A DNA stretch of 17,756 nucleotides from Coemansia sp. RSA 1804 (taxonomy: Eukaryota > Kickxellomycota > Kickxellomycetes > Kickxellales > Kickxellaceae), in assembly GCA_027578815.1 (NCBI GenBank), contig JANBTH010000420.1:1-17756 (forward strand). The letters run 5' to 3'. This document shows positions 8,905 to 16,797 of this stretch, piece by piece. The translations under genes were made by a program, and so were the position numbers. The notes below the pieces were generated by a model. It did no database searches. It was not told where the DNA came from and saw only the letters and a list, made by a program, of their open reading frames with translations. The number at the start of each line of letters is the position of its first letter. The stretch's first letter is position 1.

Positions 8905-9058
8905 CAAGATAAAGCCCTGCTACTGCGGATAGCCTAAATAGTCTATATGCTTGTAAATAGAGTGAATGACAAATAATTAAGGTTTGTTCAAATTCATGTT
9001 TGCTAAACCATCAAAGTCACTTGGAAAAAAGAACGAAAAAAACATAATTTCTAGCCTT

Positions 9059-10285
9059 TTAAAGTTTTTTGCTAAACTTCACATTATCGTTGGTAGCTTC
9101 AACGCCGGCAATGAAAACCCGCTGGACATAAAGATCATTGTCAAGTATGAGAATGTCTGCATCGGCACCATGAGCTAATGTGCCTTTTGTATCAGAGATG
9201 CCGAGCATTTGTGCTGGGTGCAAAGTAGCATTCTCAAGAGCCTCAACTTTGGATGCACCAGTAAAGTCTATAAAATTGCGTACGCATTCAGCAAGCGTCG
9301 CAATTGACCCAGCAATTGTGTTGGTTCCTTTAATGTATACGTGTCCGCCGTGGACGTCAACATCCATCTCGCCAAGCTTATAGTAGCCCTCAGGAAGCGA
9401 CTGTGCAGACATAGCGTCAGTAACAAGGCATGCCCCGGTGGGATGGGCGTAGTAGGCAATCATGATCGAGTTTGGATGAACATGGATGCCATCGCAGATG
9501 ATTCCGTAGAATGGACGTGAGCCATTGTCGCCCAGCAGGCCAATAATCCCGGGGTCTCGCTGGTGGAAAGGATGCATAGCGTTGAAAAGATGAGTAATCA
9601 TATTTGCCCCTTGTTTGAAGGCTTCTTGGGCTTTAGCGGTTGTGGCATTCGAATGTCCAGAGGATATTGCAACTCCAGTCTCCTTTATCAGGTCAGGAAT
9701 TGCAGCAGTGACACCTTCGACCTCGGGAGCCATTGTGACATACGCCGCGTATTTGCGTAGATTATCCAGCCCATAGCACTCTTCAAAGTCGGCAAGCCCG
9801 TGTTTGGCGGTGCGAAGTGTTGCCAGCTCATGAGCACCCTTTTTCTGGGGCGAAATAAACGGCCCTTCGATATGTGCTCCTAGAACAGAAGCGCCGTTTT
9901 CCACCGAACCTTGACGCGGACCAAGATGAGAAATGACTTTGTGGTACACCTCGGGGCGCGAGCTCACGGTGGTCGGACAGTATGCTGTACAGCCCTGGAG
10001 CAGCAGTCCCTTGGAGATGTTGTCTACAGCCTCTTCAATAATGTCTGTATCGTTTGAAAAGTCGTAACCAAAGGCGCCGTTGATCTGCACGTCGATATAT
10101 CCAGGGGAGACAATGCCACCCTTACAGTCGATGCGCACATCCGGAATTCGTTTTTCCTCCCAAAACATATTTGCGGGGTCAATGATTTTGCCGTTCTGGA
10201 CATAGAGATAGTCACTAACTAGCTTGTGGTCCTTAAGCACTAGACAGTTGTAGAACTGAGTTATTGAAGACTCGGGGAGCGACAT
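9059..10285 (-). CDS. nagA: N-acetylglucosamine-6-phosphate deacetylase
   Basis: A 408-aa amidohydrolase that removes acetate from GlcNAc-6-P to give GlcN-6-P, in the cytosol; the fungal equivalent is DAC1. Seen: PGYIDVQINGAFG (61-73), the metal-binding Glu in HIEGPF (E140), metal-binding His in SSGHSNAT (H211) and THLFNAMH (H232), a DGIHVHP substrate loop (H268), and the catalytic Asp in VTDAM (D290). It ends with the family's GTLAHGADADI segment. Full length for the family. The start is the ATG at 10285; the frame extends 18 nt further to a GTG and then to an in-frame TAA with no other ATG, so the GTG was not used. It lies head-to-head with the deaminase that uses its product. Looks intact. 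Confidence 0.95.
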   Translation of the reverse strand: MSLPESSITQFYNCLVLKDHKLVSDYLYVQNGKIIDPANMFWEEKRIPDVRIDCKGGIVSPGYIDVQINGAFGYDFSNDTDIIEEAVDNISKGLLLQGCTAYCPTTVSSRPEVYHKVISHLGPRQGSVENGASVLGAHIEGPFISPQKKGAHELATLRTAKHGLADFEECYGLDNLRKYAAYVTMAPEVEGVTAAIPDLIKETGVAISSGHSNATTAKAQEAFKQGANMITHLFNAMHPFHQRDPGIIGLLGDNGSRPFYGIICDGIHVHPNSIMIAYYAHPTGACLVTDAMSAQSLPEGYYKLGEMDVDVHGGHVYIKGTNTIAGSIATLAECVRNFIDFTGASKVEALENATLHPAQMLGISDTKGTLAHGADADILILDNDLYVQRVFIAGVEATNDNVKFSKKL

Positions 10286-11322
10286 TGCAAGCTCAATCGG
10301 CACGACTAGGGTTACTGGGCTGTATCCCTGCTGTTGGTGTTGTTGCTGTCTACTGCTATACTCGTAAAAGCTACTTTAATGTTGAAGAAAATGGCATTAG
10401 ATTAAGAGGCTTAACAAGGGGCTTTGCAAAAAGGAAATAAAGAAGCAGCAGCAGGCAATGTTTGACGTAAGGGATATTAATACCAAAGCATAGAGTGATA
10501 AGAACGAGAGGGAGAGAGAGAAGAGATTCTGGCCTCGATGTCGCCATGACGTCCTTAAATGTATGCCCCAAGACTTTACTTTTGTCACAAAGTCTTTTTG
10601 TCTGCGATGCGCAGAACAGCAGACCAGGACAAAAAAGGAGTGCCTTTTTTTTACCATTTTTGTTGATAAGAGATTGGGATTGTCCGCGTTTGTCGCCGTT
10701 CATTGCCCCGAAAGCACGCAATTACTGGGGATGGACAATTTCTCGGAGATGGAGCAGATGGATTAAGCGACAATATTGACAGTGGCGATGGCGTTGGGGG
10801 GACAATGGGCAAGTGATCGCTCGCCTCTACCACTGCAAAGAGAAAAGATAGCCGATTGCAGCTGCAGAGATAAGCAGGTGCGAACAGATTGTTCCGTGAT
10901 AATAGCCGGTATATGCTGGGGCGAAGCCATTTCAGCTGAACCCACCTCTGGTGATGGAATGAAACAGCAAACAAAAGCGCGATAAAAGAGATAGAAAAGA
11001 GCCTGTGGATATGATTACAATTCTCTTCAATCTGCGTTCTTTAACAACAATTACTGCTTTTTCTTTCTGAGAAAAGCCGTGCTTGGAAAACGTTAAACTC
11101 GGCGTCATGCAGAATCGTGACAAGAAGGATGGAAAAATGAAGGGCCTCTTTCCTTTATCTTGCCCACCAATTGGCAGCCCTCATCCTGGGAAGAATTTCT
11201 CCACGCCACCCTTCTTCTTTTCCCCGCTTATTTTTGTTCTTTTAACGAATTCTGTACTCTTCCCTTTTCCCCTGATAGCAGTGCTTATTTATCTTGCCAA
11301 CAGCCGCAAATTGCCTTTGCCT

Positions 11323-11340
11323 CTTCTTCTTCTTCTTCTT
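11323..11340 (+). repeat. (CTT)6 repeat in the deaminase promoter/leader
   Basis: Six perfect CTT units within a longer pyrimidine tract about 85-100 nt upstream of the deaminase ATG. Such tracts are common in fungal promoters. Confidence 0.85.
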
Positions 11341-11363
11341 ATTTTTCTTTCCCTTTATTTATT

Positions 11364-11370
11364 TATATAT
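11364..11370 (+). promoter_or_regulatory. TATA-like element before the deaminase
   Basis: TATATAT within an AT-rich stretch, 54 nt upstream of the ATG. If used, it would give a very short leader beginning near the hairpin at 11392-11409. Confidence 0.3.
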
Positions 11371-11391
11371 TTTTATTTTTATTTGTTGCTA

Positions 11392-11409
11392 TCCGTGGAA
11401 AGCCACGGA
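11392..11409 (+). promoter_or_regulatory. Perfect 7-bp inverted repeat just upstream of the deaminase ATG
   Basis: TCCGTGG, a four-base AAAG spacer, then CCACGGA: an exact inverted repeat ending 14 nt before the ATG. As RNA it would form a GC-rich hairpin in the leader. As DNA it contains CCG-N10-CGG, a spacing type used by Zn2Cys6 regulators. Either role is inference. Confidence 0.45.
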
Positions 11410-11423
11410 CAAGGCCCAGCACC

Positions 11424-12602
11424 ATGCGGCTCATTATACGCGAGGACCCGAAAGCTGTGGCCTACTATACAGCAAACTATGTTCGTCAACGAATCAACGA
11501 ATTCAAGCCGCTTCGCAAGCGGCCTTTTGTGCTTGGGCTGCCAACAGGTTCAACGCCGGTAGAGGTGTACTGGCACCTAGTTGATTTCTACAAGCGCGGT
11601 GAAGTTTCGTTCCGCAATGTGGTTACTTTCAGCATGGACGAGTATGTAGGGCTGCCAAAGACACACCCCGAGAGCTACTGCTCTTTTATGCGTCGCCATC
11701 TCTACGACCATGTCGACCTTCGCCCAGAGAACATCCACATGCTCGATGGCAATGCGGAGGACCTGGCAGCCGAATGCCAACGCTATGAGGATAAGATTAA
11801 GGATGTTGGCGGGATAGAATTGTTTCTTGGTGGCATTGGTCCCGACGGCCACATTGCATTCAATGAACCTGGAAGCTCACTCGAGTCTGTCACTCGCGTC
11901 AAGACGTTGGCCTACGAAACCGTCTTGGCCAACGCGCGGTTTTTTGGCGGTGATGTCAACAAGGTCCCTAAGCTTGCTTTAACTGTTGGAGTGGGCACTG
12001 TGCGGGCTGCACGCGAGGTTCTTCTCATAATCACCGGTGCGCACAAGGCCGTTGCTTTGGCAAAGTGCATTGAGGAGGGCGTCAACCACATGTGGACTCT
12101 TTCTGTCGTCCAGCTTCATCCATCAGCGATGATTGTATGCGATGAAGATGCCACCCTGGAGTTGCATGTGAAAACTGTCCGGTATTTCAAGAGTATAGAG
12201 CAAGTTCAGGAGCAGCTGATTGGCCGCCAGAATATCAGCCTCAAGGGATCTATCTCAAAACTCTCCAGCGGTAGCAACTCGCATCCATTCCCCCCTACTG
12301 CCGGCCCCACCGAATCCTTTGATTCAGAATCCCATGAGCAGTCATCAAATGAAGGCAGCAACAGAGAGAGCAGCAGTAACGAGAGCAGCAGCGGAAGCGA
12401 GGATGTCGACCAGGATGAGTATTCCAGCAATGAAGATGTCGAATCAATGGCTGATGTTCATGATGGCGTCGACAATGATAAAGTCGATGCTGCTGTCAAG
12501 TCTTCATTGTCCAATATACTTGCCGCCGGTTCCAGCAATATCCATGACATAGAGCTTAATGAGTCTGTCATGACTGCTGCAGCCGTCGGCAATCCCTTTT
12601 AA
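11424..12602 (+). CDS. nagB: Glucosamine-6-phosphate deaminase with a long acidic C-terminal tail
   Basis: A 392-aa protein that converts GlcN-6-P to fructose-6-P and ammonia (fungal NAG1). Seen: residues 1 to about 266 align with E. coli NagB without shift in the key positions: phosphate loop GLPTGSTP (38-45), catalytic D72, E73, D141, H143, E148, and R172 and K208. The residues of the E. coli allosteric site (S151, S152, R158, K160, Y254) are also in place. The first in-frame ATG is 11424; the upstream frame opens only from TTG. Residues after about 266 are an extra Ser/Asp/Asn/Glu-rich tail not found in bacterial or human enzymes. The tail ends NPF at a TTT-TAA, and the +1 frame is open across this point into the next ORF, so the annotated end may not be the true end. 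Divergent from the deacetylase. Confidence 0.93.
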   Translation: MRLIIREDPKAVAYYTANYVRQRINEFKPLRKRPFVLGLPTGSTPVEVYWHLVDFYKRGEVSFRNVVTFSMDEYVGLPKTHPESYCSFMRRHLYDHVDLRPENIHMLDGNAEDLAAECQRYEDKIKDVGGIELFLGGIGPDGHIAFNEPGSSLESVTRVKTLAYETVLANARFFGGDVNKVPKLALTVGVGTVRAAREVLLIITGAHKAVALAKCIEEGVNHMWTLSVVQLHPSAMIVCDEDATLELHVKTVRYFKSIEQVQEQLIGRQNISLKGSISKLSSGSNSHPFPPTAGPTESFDSESHEQSSNEGSNRESSSNESSSGSEDVDQDEYSSNEDVESMADVHDGVDNDKVDAAVKSSLSNILAAGSSNIHDIELNESVMTAAAVGNPF

Positions 12603-12768
12603 ACACCCCCGTCTCCGCAAATCCGATTCCTCTGCAAACGCAACTCAATATTGTAGCGCCAATAAAGACATAAGCGCTATAGCCGATGCCAAAACTGAAG
12701 CCAGAACTTTTAAACCCGCATCAGTACTAGGTAGTGACAACAGTGCAGCCACTCTAGATAAAGACAGA
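12574..12768 (+). other. Open +1 frame bridging the deaminase stop and the next ORF
   Basis: In the frame of the ORF that starts at 12769, there is no stop back to TGA at 12571-12573, inside the deaminase. The 56 codons after the deaminase stop translate to Ala/Ser/Asp/Lys-rich sequence, similar to both neighbours, with no ATG. It therefore looks like coding sequence that has no start of its own. Confidence 0.5.
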
Positions 12769-13467
12769 ATGAAAGTATCGTCTACTTGTGTGCCTAAAAA
12801 ACGGCGGGCACGCTCGCAGCTTTCGCTACATGTGTCAGACGATGTGCATGAATACTCCTCTACCAGCGATGAGGAGGATTATCAGTACGATGCTATTTCA
12901 GTTATAAATAGTTATAACGAGTCTGAGGCTAGCCACGATGCAGAAAATACGAGTAGTGCCGATGATCAATTTCAAAAGATGGATGATGTAGAGCCTGGTC
13001 GGTATCCACGGTACATGTTGCCACGCACGTCAGGCATGAGCACTATGGGCGAGATTCATTCGTTAGGACCGTCGCCACACAATCGATCGCCCGCATCTTC
13101 TGCAATGAACATTTCTGGATATAACCAAGGACCAGTATATCCAGCAACATGGCACGAGTATGAAGATCAGTTCAACTATTTCTACAACTGCCATTTCATT
13201 GAGCAAGACTACTACAACTACCTTGCTAATCATTATCGGCGATCTAGCGACAGCAACGAAGATGAAGACGGTGGAATTGGCGATACTGAAGATATTGACA
13301 AAACAGAATCGTACTCTGACAATAATCTCGATGAAAAGAGCAAAGATGAAAGCGACAGTGCCAACGTCGATTCAGCAACGTTGAAGGAGTGCGATGATTC
13401 TTCCATGTTGCTTGGCAGTTGCTTTAGCGACACGCAGAATGAAAAGGCTGATAATTCATCTTTGTAG
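12769..13467 (+). CDS. Acidic low-complexity protein, or the displaced C-terminal part of the deaminase
   Basis: Not recognised. 232 aa if translated from the first ATG. Seen: a basic PKKRRAR cluster at 9-15 resembling a nuclear localisation signal; acidic Ser/Asp/Glu-rich blocks before and after; and an aromatic-rich middle (about 130-162) with many Tyr, Phe and Asn residues, which may be the only folded or conserved part. No signal peptide or membrane segment. The composition matches the deaminase tail, the frame is open upstream to inside that gene, and only 166 nt separate the deaminase stop from this ATG, which is short for a separate eukaryotic terminator and promoter. Inferred: more likely the C-terminal part of one longer deaminase protein (about 680 aa) than a separate gene. 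No function is assigned. Confidence 0.55.
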   Translation: MKVSSTCVPKKRRARSQLSLHVSDDVHEYSSTSDEEDYQYDAISVINSYNESEASHDAENTSSADDQFQKMDDVEPGRYPRYMLPRTSGMSTMGEIHSLGPSPHNRSPASSAMNISGYNQGPVYPATWHEYEDQFNYFYNCHFIEQDYYNYLANHYRRSSDSNEDEDGGIGDTEDIDKTESYSDNNLDEKSKDESDSANVDSATLKECDDSSMLLGSCFSDTQNEKADNSSL

Positions 13468-13621
13468 CAGAGAGATGTTGTGGGGAAATACTTGCCACCC
13501 TGCATTGAAGGGGCCTTCCATGGAATGTATCTTGAGCTGGCATTAGCTATTTTTATAATTTTTTGTATCTATAATTCAGGAGACGGGGGAATCAAACAAA
13601 GATAATTGCTTGAATTGCAAT

Positions 13622-13627
13622 TTTATT
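13622..13627 (-). terminator. AATAAA poly(A) signal for the MFS gene
   Basis: AATAAA on the minus strand, about 56 nt after the MFS stop. The 215-bp convergent gap with the acidic ORF holds no gene. Confidence 0.4.
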
Positions 13628-13682
13628 TTGACGATATTCTATTGCATAACCAAAATATTAAAAGAATAACACAAGGTATCAT

Positions 13683-15413
13683 CTACTCGCTAGCTGAATC
13701 GGTGATCTTTTTGCGCAAAGGAATGTTTTTTAACATCACTGTGGTTATCAACGAAAGACCGCTAAATGCGATAAACACGTAGTAGATCATTCGAAAAGAC
13801 TTGACATAGGAGTCGATAAGATCGCTTCGCAGATCTAGATCAATTCCAGAATCCCAGATAACGCCCTGATTGCTAACCACGCTTTTAATAGTGTCCTTGT
13901 AGTCGGGGAACTTGTCAATCAGGTCATCCAGATAGGGGGAGAGCTGGTTCTGGAGAATGCTCTGTGCAGCAGCCAGACCAATGGCACTGCCAAGCATGCG
14001 GATGGTCATGAAAAGCGTTGTTGTTGTAGCTACATCTTTCGACTCTACTGCATTCTGTACACAGCACAGCATCGGCTGCATAGAGAATCCTATTCCCACG
14101 CCAAACACAATAGGAAGGCCTATGAGCATCCCGCTGCTTGGATCCGAATCAAAGATAGCAAAAAGGCCGACGCCAACAACGTTGATTGCGACACCGATCC
14201 ATATAAAAGGCAGGTATATCCCAGACTTTGCGATTAGGATTCCAGAGAAAATAGAGGAAAGCGAAATGGCCAGCATGCACGAGATCAAATGTAGCCCCGA
14301 ATTAATAGCAGATGCGTTCTTGATAACCGACAGATAGAGCGGAAAGTAGAAGATGGGCGCAAAGAAGACCATTCCAAAGGTGATCTGGCTCAAGAATATA
14401 AGCGCAACGTTGCGGGATTTGAAAAGACGCATCGGCATAATAGGCTCTTTGGGCAGCTTCCATTCAACAAACACAAAGGCAAGCAGGAGTATAGCTCCTA
14501 GGATCAGTGTGATAATGACCGCTGCCGACTTCCATGGAAACTCTTGGCCACCCCAGACGAGTCCTAGCTGCAGCATAACAATGCCAGCAACAACCACTGC
14601 AATTCCGACAAAGTCGATGCGCTTCAGTTTTTCTATAGCCGAATCGTGCGGGCGGGGCATGCGCATAAAAAATATGATAAGAAGAATAACAGGCGCTTGG
14701 ATGCACGGGTTGATGTAGAAGCCCCACTTGAAGCCGGTCTTGTCGGCGAAAACACCGCCCAACAAAGGACCAGCAACGGACGCAACTGCCCACACTAATG
14801 CGAACACTGACATGTACATTGGGCTTTTTGCTGGAGGAACAAAGTCGCCAACAACAACAAAGCACAAGGACATCAGGCCGCTCCCACCGACACCAGCAAC
14901 TGCACGTCCGGCAATCAGCATGTTTGCGGACGTAGAGGCTCCGCAGATGATAGAGCCGACCAGAAAGAAGCAATGAGCAGCCAGCATAACAAACTGGTGT
15001 CCGTAAATGTGGCAAAGCTTTCCATACATTGGTTGTAGAGCGGTGCTTGCAACAACGTAGGAGGAAATAATCCAGGTCATTTGCGCGAGAGAGTCGAACT
15101 TTTCAGTAATCTTTGGAAGCATCGTGCTGACGATGGTGTTGTCAAGAGCCGCAAGAAACATGGATAGAGCCAAGGCAATCATTATGCCAAACATCACTTT
15201 GCCCTTGAAAACAAACTCTGTCTTGGTGCTTTGGCTCCTGTCGCCTTCCTCAATGTCCTTGGAGACGGCCTCCTTTGCCAGTTCCTTTTCGTCAGACACC
15301 GAGTTGATTTCTTTGGTACTCGCGGCGGTGCGCTTGTCATCATCCGTGTCGCTTTGTGACGTAACAGCGCCGGTTTCCAGCGTGGGCACCTTGTTTAGGC
15401 TTGCTGTAGACAT
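13683..15413 (-). CDS. MFS transporter, DHA2 (drug:H+ antiporter 2) type
   Basis: A 576-aa membrane protein. Seen: a polar N-terminus of about 70 residues, then a series of hydrophobic helices consistent with the 14 expected for DHA2. Motif D1 is LDNTIV (90-95). The motif A position reads GKLCHIYGHQ (131-140). Motif B is GRAVAGVGG (169-177), and the antiporter motif C ends AGPLLGG (214-220). GFKWGFYIN follows, as in DHA2 proteins. Known: fungal DHA2 members export drugs, move basic amino acids into vacuoles or transport siderophores, driven by protons. Odd: in motif A the usual Asp and the following Arg are both His. The substrate cannot be told. Proximity to the GlcNAc pair recalls the MFS genes of the Candida NAG cluster, but those are a different subfamily, and the known GlcNAc importer Ngt1 is also different. 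Confidence 0.87.
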   Translation of the reverse strand: MSTASLNKVPTLETGAVTSQSDTDDDKRTAASTKEINSVSDEKELAKEAVSKDIEEGDRSQSTKTEFVFKGKVMFGIMIALALSMFLAALDNTIVSTMLPKITEKFDSLAQMTWIISSYVVASTALQPMYGKLCHIYGHQFVMLAAHCFFLVGSIICGASTSANMLIAGRAVAGVGGSGLMSLCFVVVGDFVPPAKSPMYMSVFALVWAVASVAGPLLGGVFADKTGFKWGFYINPCIQAPVILLIIFFMRMPRPHDSAIEKLKRIDFVGIAVVVAGIVMLQLGLVWGGQEFPWKSAAVIITLILGAILLLAFVFVEWKLPKEPIMPMRLFKSRNVALIFLSQITFGMVFFAPIFYFPLYLSVIKNASAINSGLHLISCMLAISLSSIFSGILIAKSGIYLPFIWIGVAINVVGVGLFAIFDSDPSSGMLIGLPIVFGVGIGFSMQPMLCCVQNAVESKDVATTTTLFMTIRMLGSAIGLAAAQSILQNQLSPYLDDLIDKFPDYKDTIKSVVSNQGVIWDSGIDLDLRSDLIDSYVKSFRMIYYVFIAFSGLSLITTVMLKNIPLRKKITDSASE

Positions 15414-16797
15414 GCTCGCTTAAATACAATGCAGAACAAATGTCTTGCACACTGGGGATTGTTAATGTATAGGCTTATAGATGGAGATGTGGAAATGGGG
15501 CTTTGCAAGTGTAGAAAATAGGGATGTGTATCAAAGGCGTGTAGAATAGGAAAAAAAGGAAATTCCAGCACACACATCCTGGTATTTAAACCATGTAGAT
15601 TTTTGAAAAGGAAATAAACGAATACCATTTTCTTCCAATTTTATTTTGCGCGGAATCATCTTGATAGAAAGGCTTTCCGTTTTCAGACACAAAAAAAAAG
15701 GATGGACAAAAATAGGATGAAATAGCGAAGTGGGGCCGACGACGCGCCGTGCTTACGAAAATCCATGTTTTGAGAAAGAGGACGAACCATCCCGAACGTC
15801 TACATGTCATGCGTGCAAACATCCCAAATTTTTTCTTTCCATTAAAAAAAAGCATGGACACAAAAGGTCACAGCCGAACTGTGATATGCATCCCCCACAA
15901 ATAAAAAATTTCCCTAAAAAACCTGTTTATTTTTCTTTTTTTTATATACATGTTGCCTCCAACCGGAAAATGATGTGTCGACGTGAAGATTTTAACAACA
16001 ACTTTGTGGCTCCACAATGGGTTTTGACGTTTCAGCTTGACACACTGGCAATGCTTTTATTTTCGGGGTTTAGCATAGAAAAGGAATGTGCGTATAATGT
16101 CCCAACATATACATAATCGCTAAAGTAGAATTATTTTCGCTTCTCAAAAAACATTTATGTACTTAATTGCCATGCGCGCTCATGTGAGTTACTCATCTAT
16201 TCAGCTAAGCACAACACACTTTCTTTTATTTGACACGGGGTTTTTTATTCTAAAAGAGAAAAGGGACGCTTGGCCATTTCAAATAAATGTTTGTTTTAGT
16301 TCGGCGCCAAATTCGGATTTGATTTTCCGACGTATCTCATCGTGCTCTCTTTTTTGACTGTGAACAATTTTAATTACATTTGAATATGCGCAACTTTTGA
16401 CTTGGCATAGCAATTAGAATTAAATTGTTAAAATGTTATCAAAACTAATACAGCCACAACATACGTTACAGGCTTTGCCAAGATAGTGTTCAAACAGCAT
16501 CAGCGATTAAACAACAAACTGACAAGCTTTGATACTGTTGTTTCTTACATTCCCCCCGCCGTGTTTATATTATTGTCTTATTGACGGTGTGGATATATTT
16601 CCAGCATGCCGAGGACAAGAAAAAGGCAACATTCCCACAGCAAAATAGAAAAGACCTCCAAAGCCAGTCAGAAAGGACAACCGCATCAGATAGCACTGCA
16701 CATATCATCCTCATCTGCTAGCGAAACAGCTCTTCCATTTAGAATACCGCTGGCTGTGTAGCTAAACTCCATCTTTCTCTGCTGCTTAACATCCGCC
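15414..16797. promoter_or_regulatory. Divergent intergenic region: MFS transporter and surface-protein promoters
   Basis: 1.38 kb, AT-rich with several A and T runs. The longest plus-strand open stretch (about 15730-16116) lacks an early ATG and looks like chance. The only ORF with possible meaning is the 51-codon one at 16606-16761 just before the surface-protein gene. No tRNA, transposon end or long repeat was seen. Confidence 0.45.
16606..16761 (+). other. Possible upstream ORF (51 codons) in the leader of the surface-protein gene
   Basis: ATG to TAG, ending 36 nt before the ATG at 16798. The product would be basic at its start (MPRTRKRQ) and Ser-rich later; it resembles no family I know. 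It is an upstream ORF only if transcription starts before 16606. Confidence 0.25.

Larger units (their letters stand above)
8689..9058. promoter_or_regulatory. Intergenic region: deacetylase 3' end and rec8 promoter
   Basis: 370 bp between two minus-strand genes, AT-rich, with no convincing ORF. It must hold the deacetylase terminator and the rec8 promoter. The only repeated motif noted is a pair of GATAAACA octamers (minus strand) at 8829-8836 and 8897-8904. No AATAAA was seen on the minus strand. Confidence 0.45.
10286..11423. promoter_or_regulatory. Shared divergent promoter of the GlcNAc catabolic pair
   Basis: 1.14 kb between the deacetylase and deaminase starts. Several short overlapping ORFs on both strands show no protein-like features and are taken as chance. 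The deaminase-proximal 250 bp is strongly pyrimidine-rich on the plus strand and includes a CTT repeat (11323-11340), a TATATAT (11364-11370) and a perfect hairpin just before the ATG. A 5'-leader intron cannot be excluded, as GTATAT occurs near 10908 and CAACAG near 11300. Confidence 0.5.

Noticed and set aside
10286..10303. Six extra residues at the deacetylase N-terminus
   Set aside because: They begin with GTG; a eukaryotic gene should start at the ATG at 10285.
10371..10985. Several overlapping ORFs of 60-116 codons in the deacetylase/deaminase gap
   Set aside because: They overlap on both strands, are low-complexity and show no family motif; a shared promoter explains the region better.
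11160..11423. Upstream extension of the deaminase frame
   Set aside because: It opens at TTG, has no ATG before 11424, and runs through pyrimidine-rich low-complexity DNA. The NagB family starts at MRLII.
12560..12660. Intron joining the deaminase to the downstream ORF
   Set aside because: Available GT sites before the stop (such as GTCGGC and GTCTGT) are poor donors, and the best one is in the wrong phase for the TAG acceptor near 12656. It was not excluded outright.
13683..15413. MFS gene as the GlcNAc importer of the cluster
   Set aside because: Its motifs are those of DHA2 exporters; the known fungal importer Ngt1 belongs to another MFS family.
15730..16116. 128-codon plus-strand ORF in the MFS/surface-protein gap
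   Set aside because: It opens at GTG, and composition follows the local A/T runs; no domain, signal peptide or conserved motif is visible.
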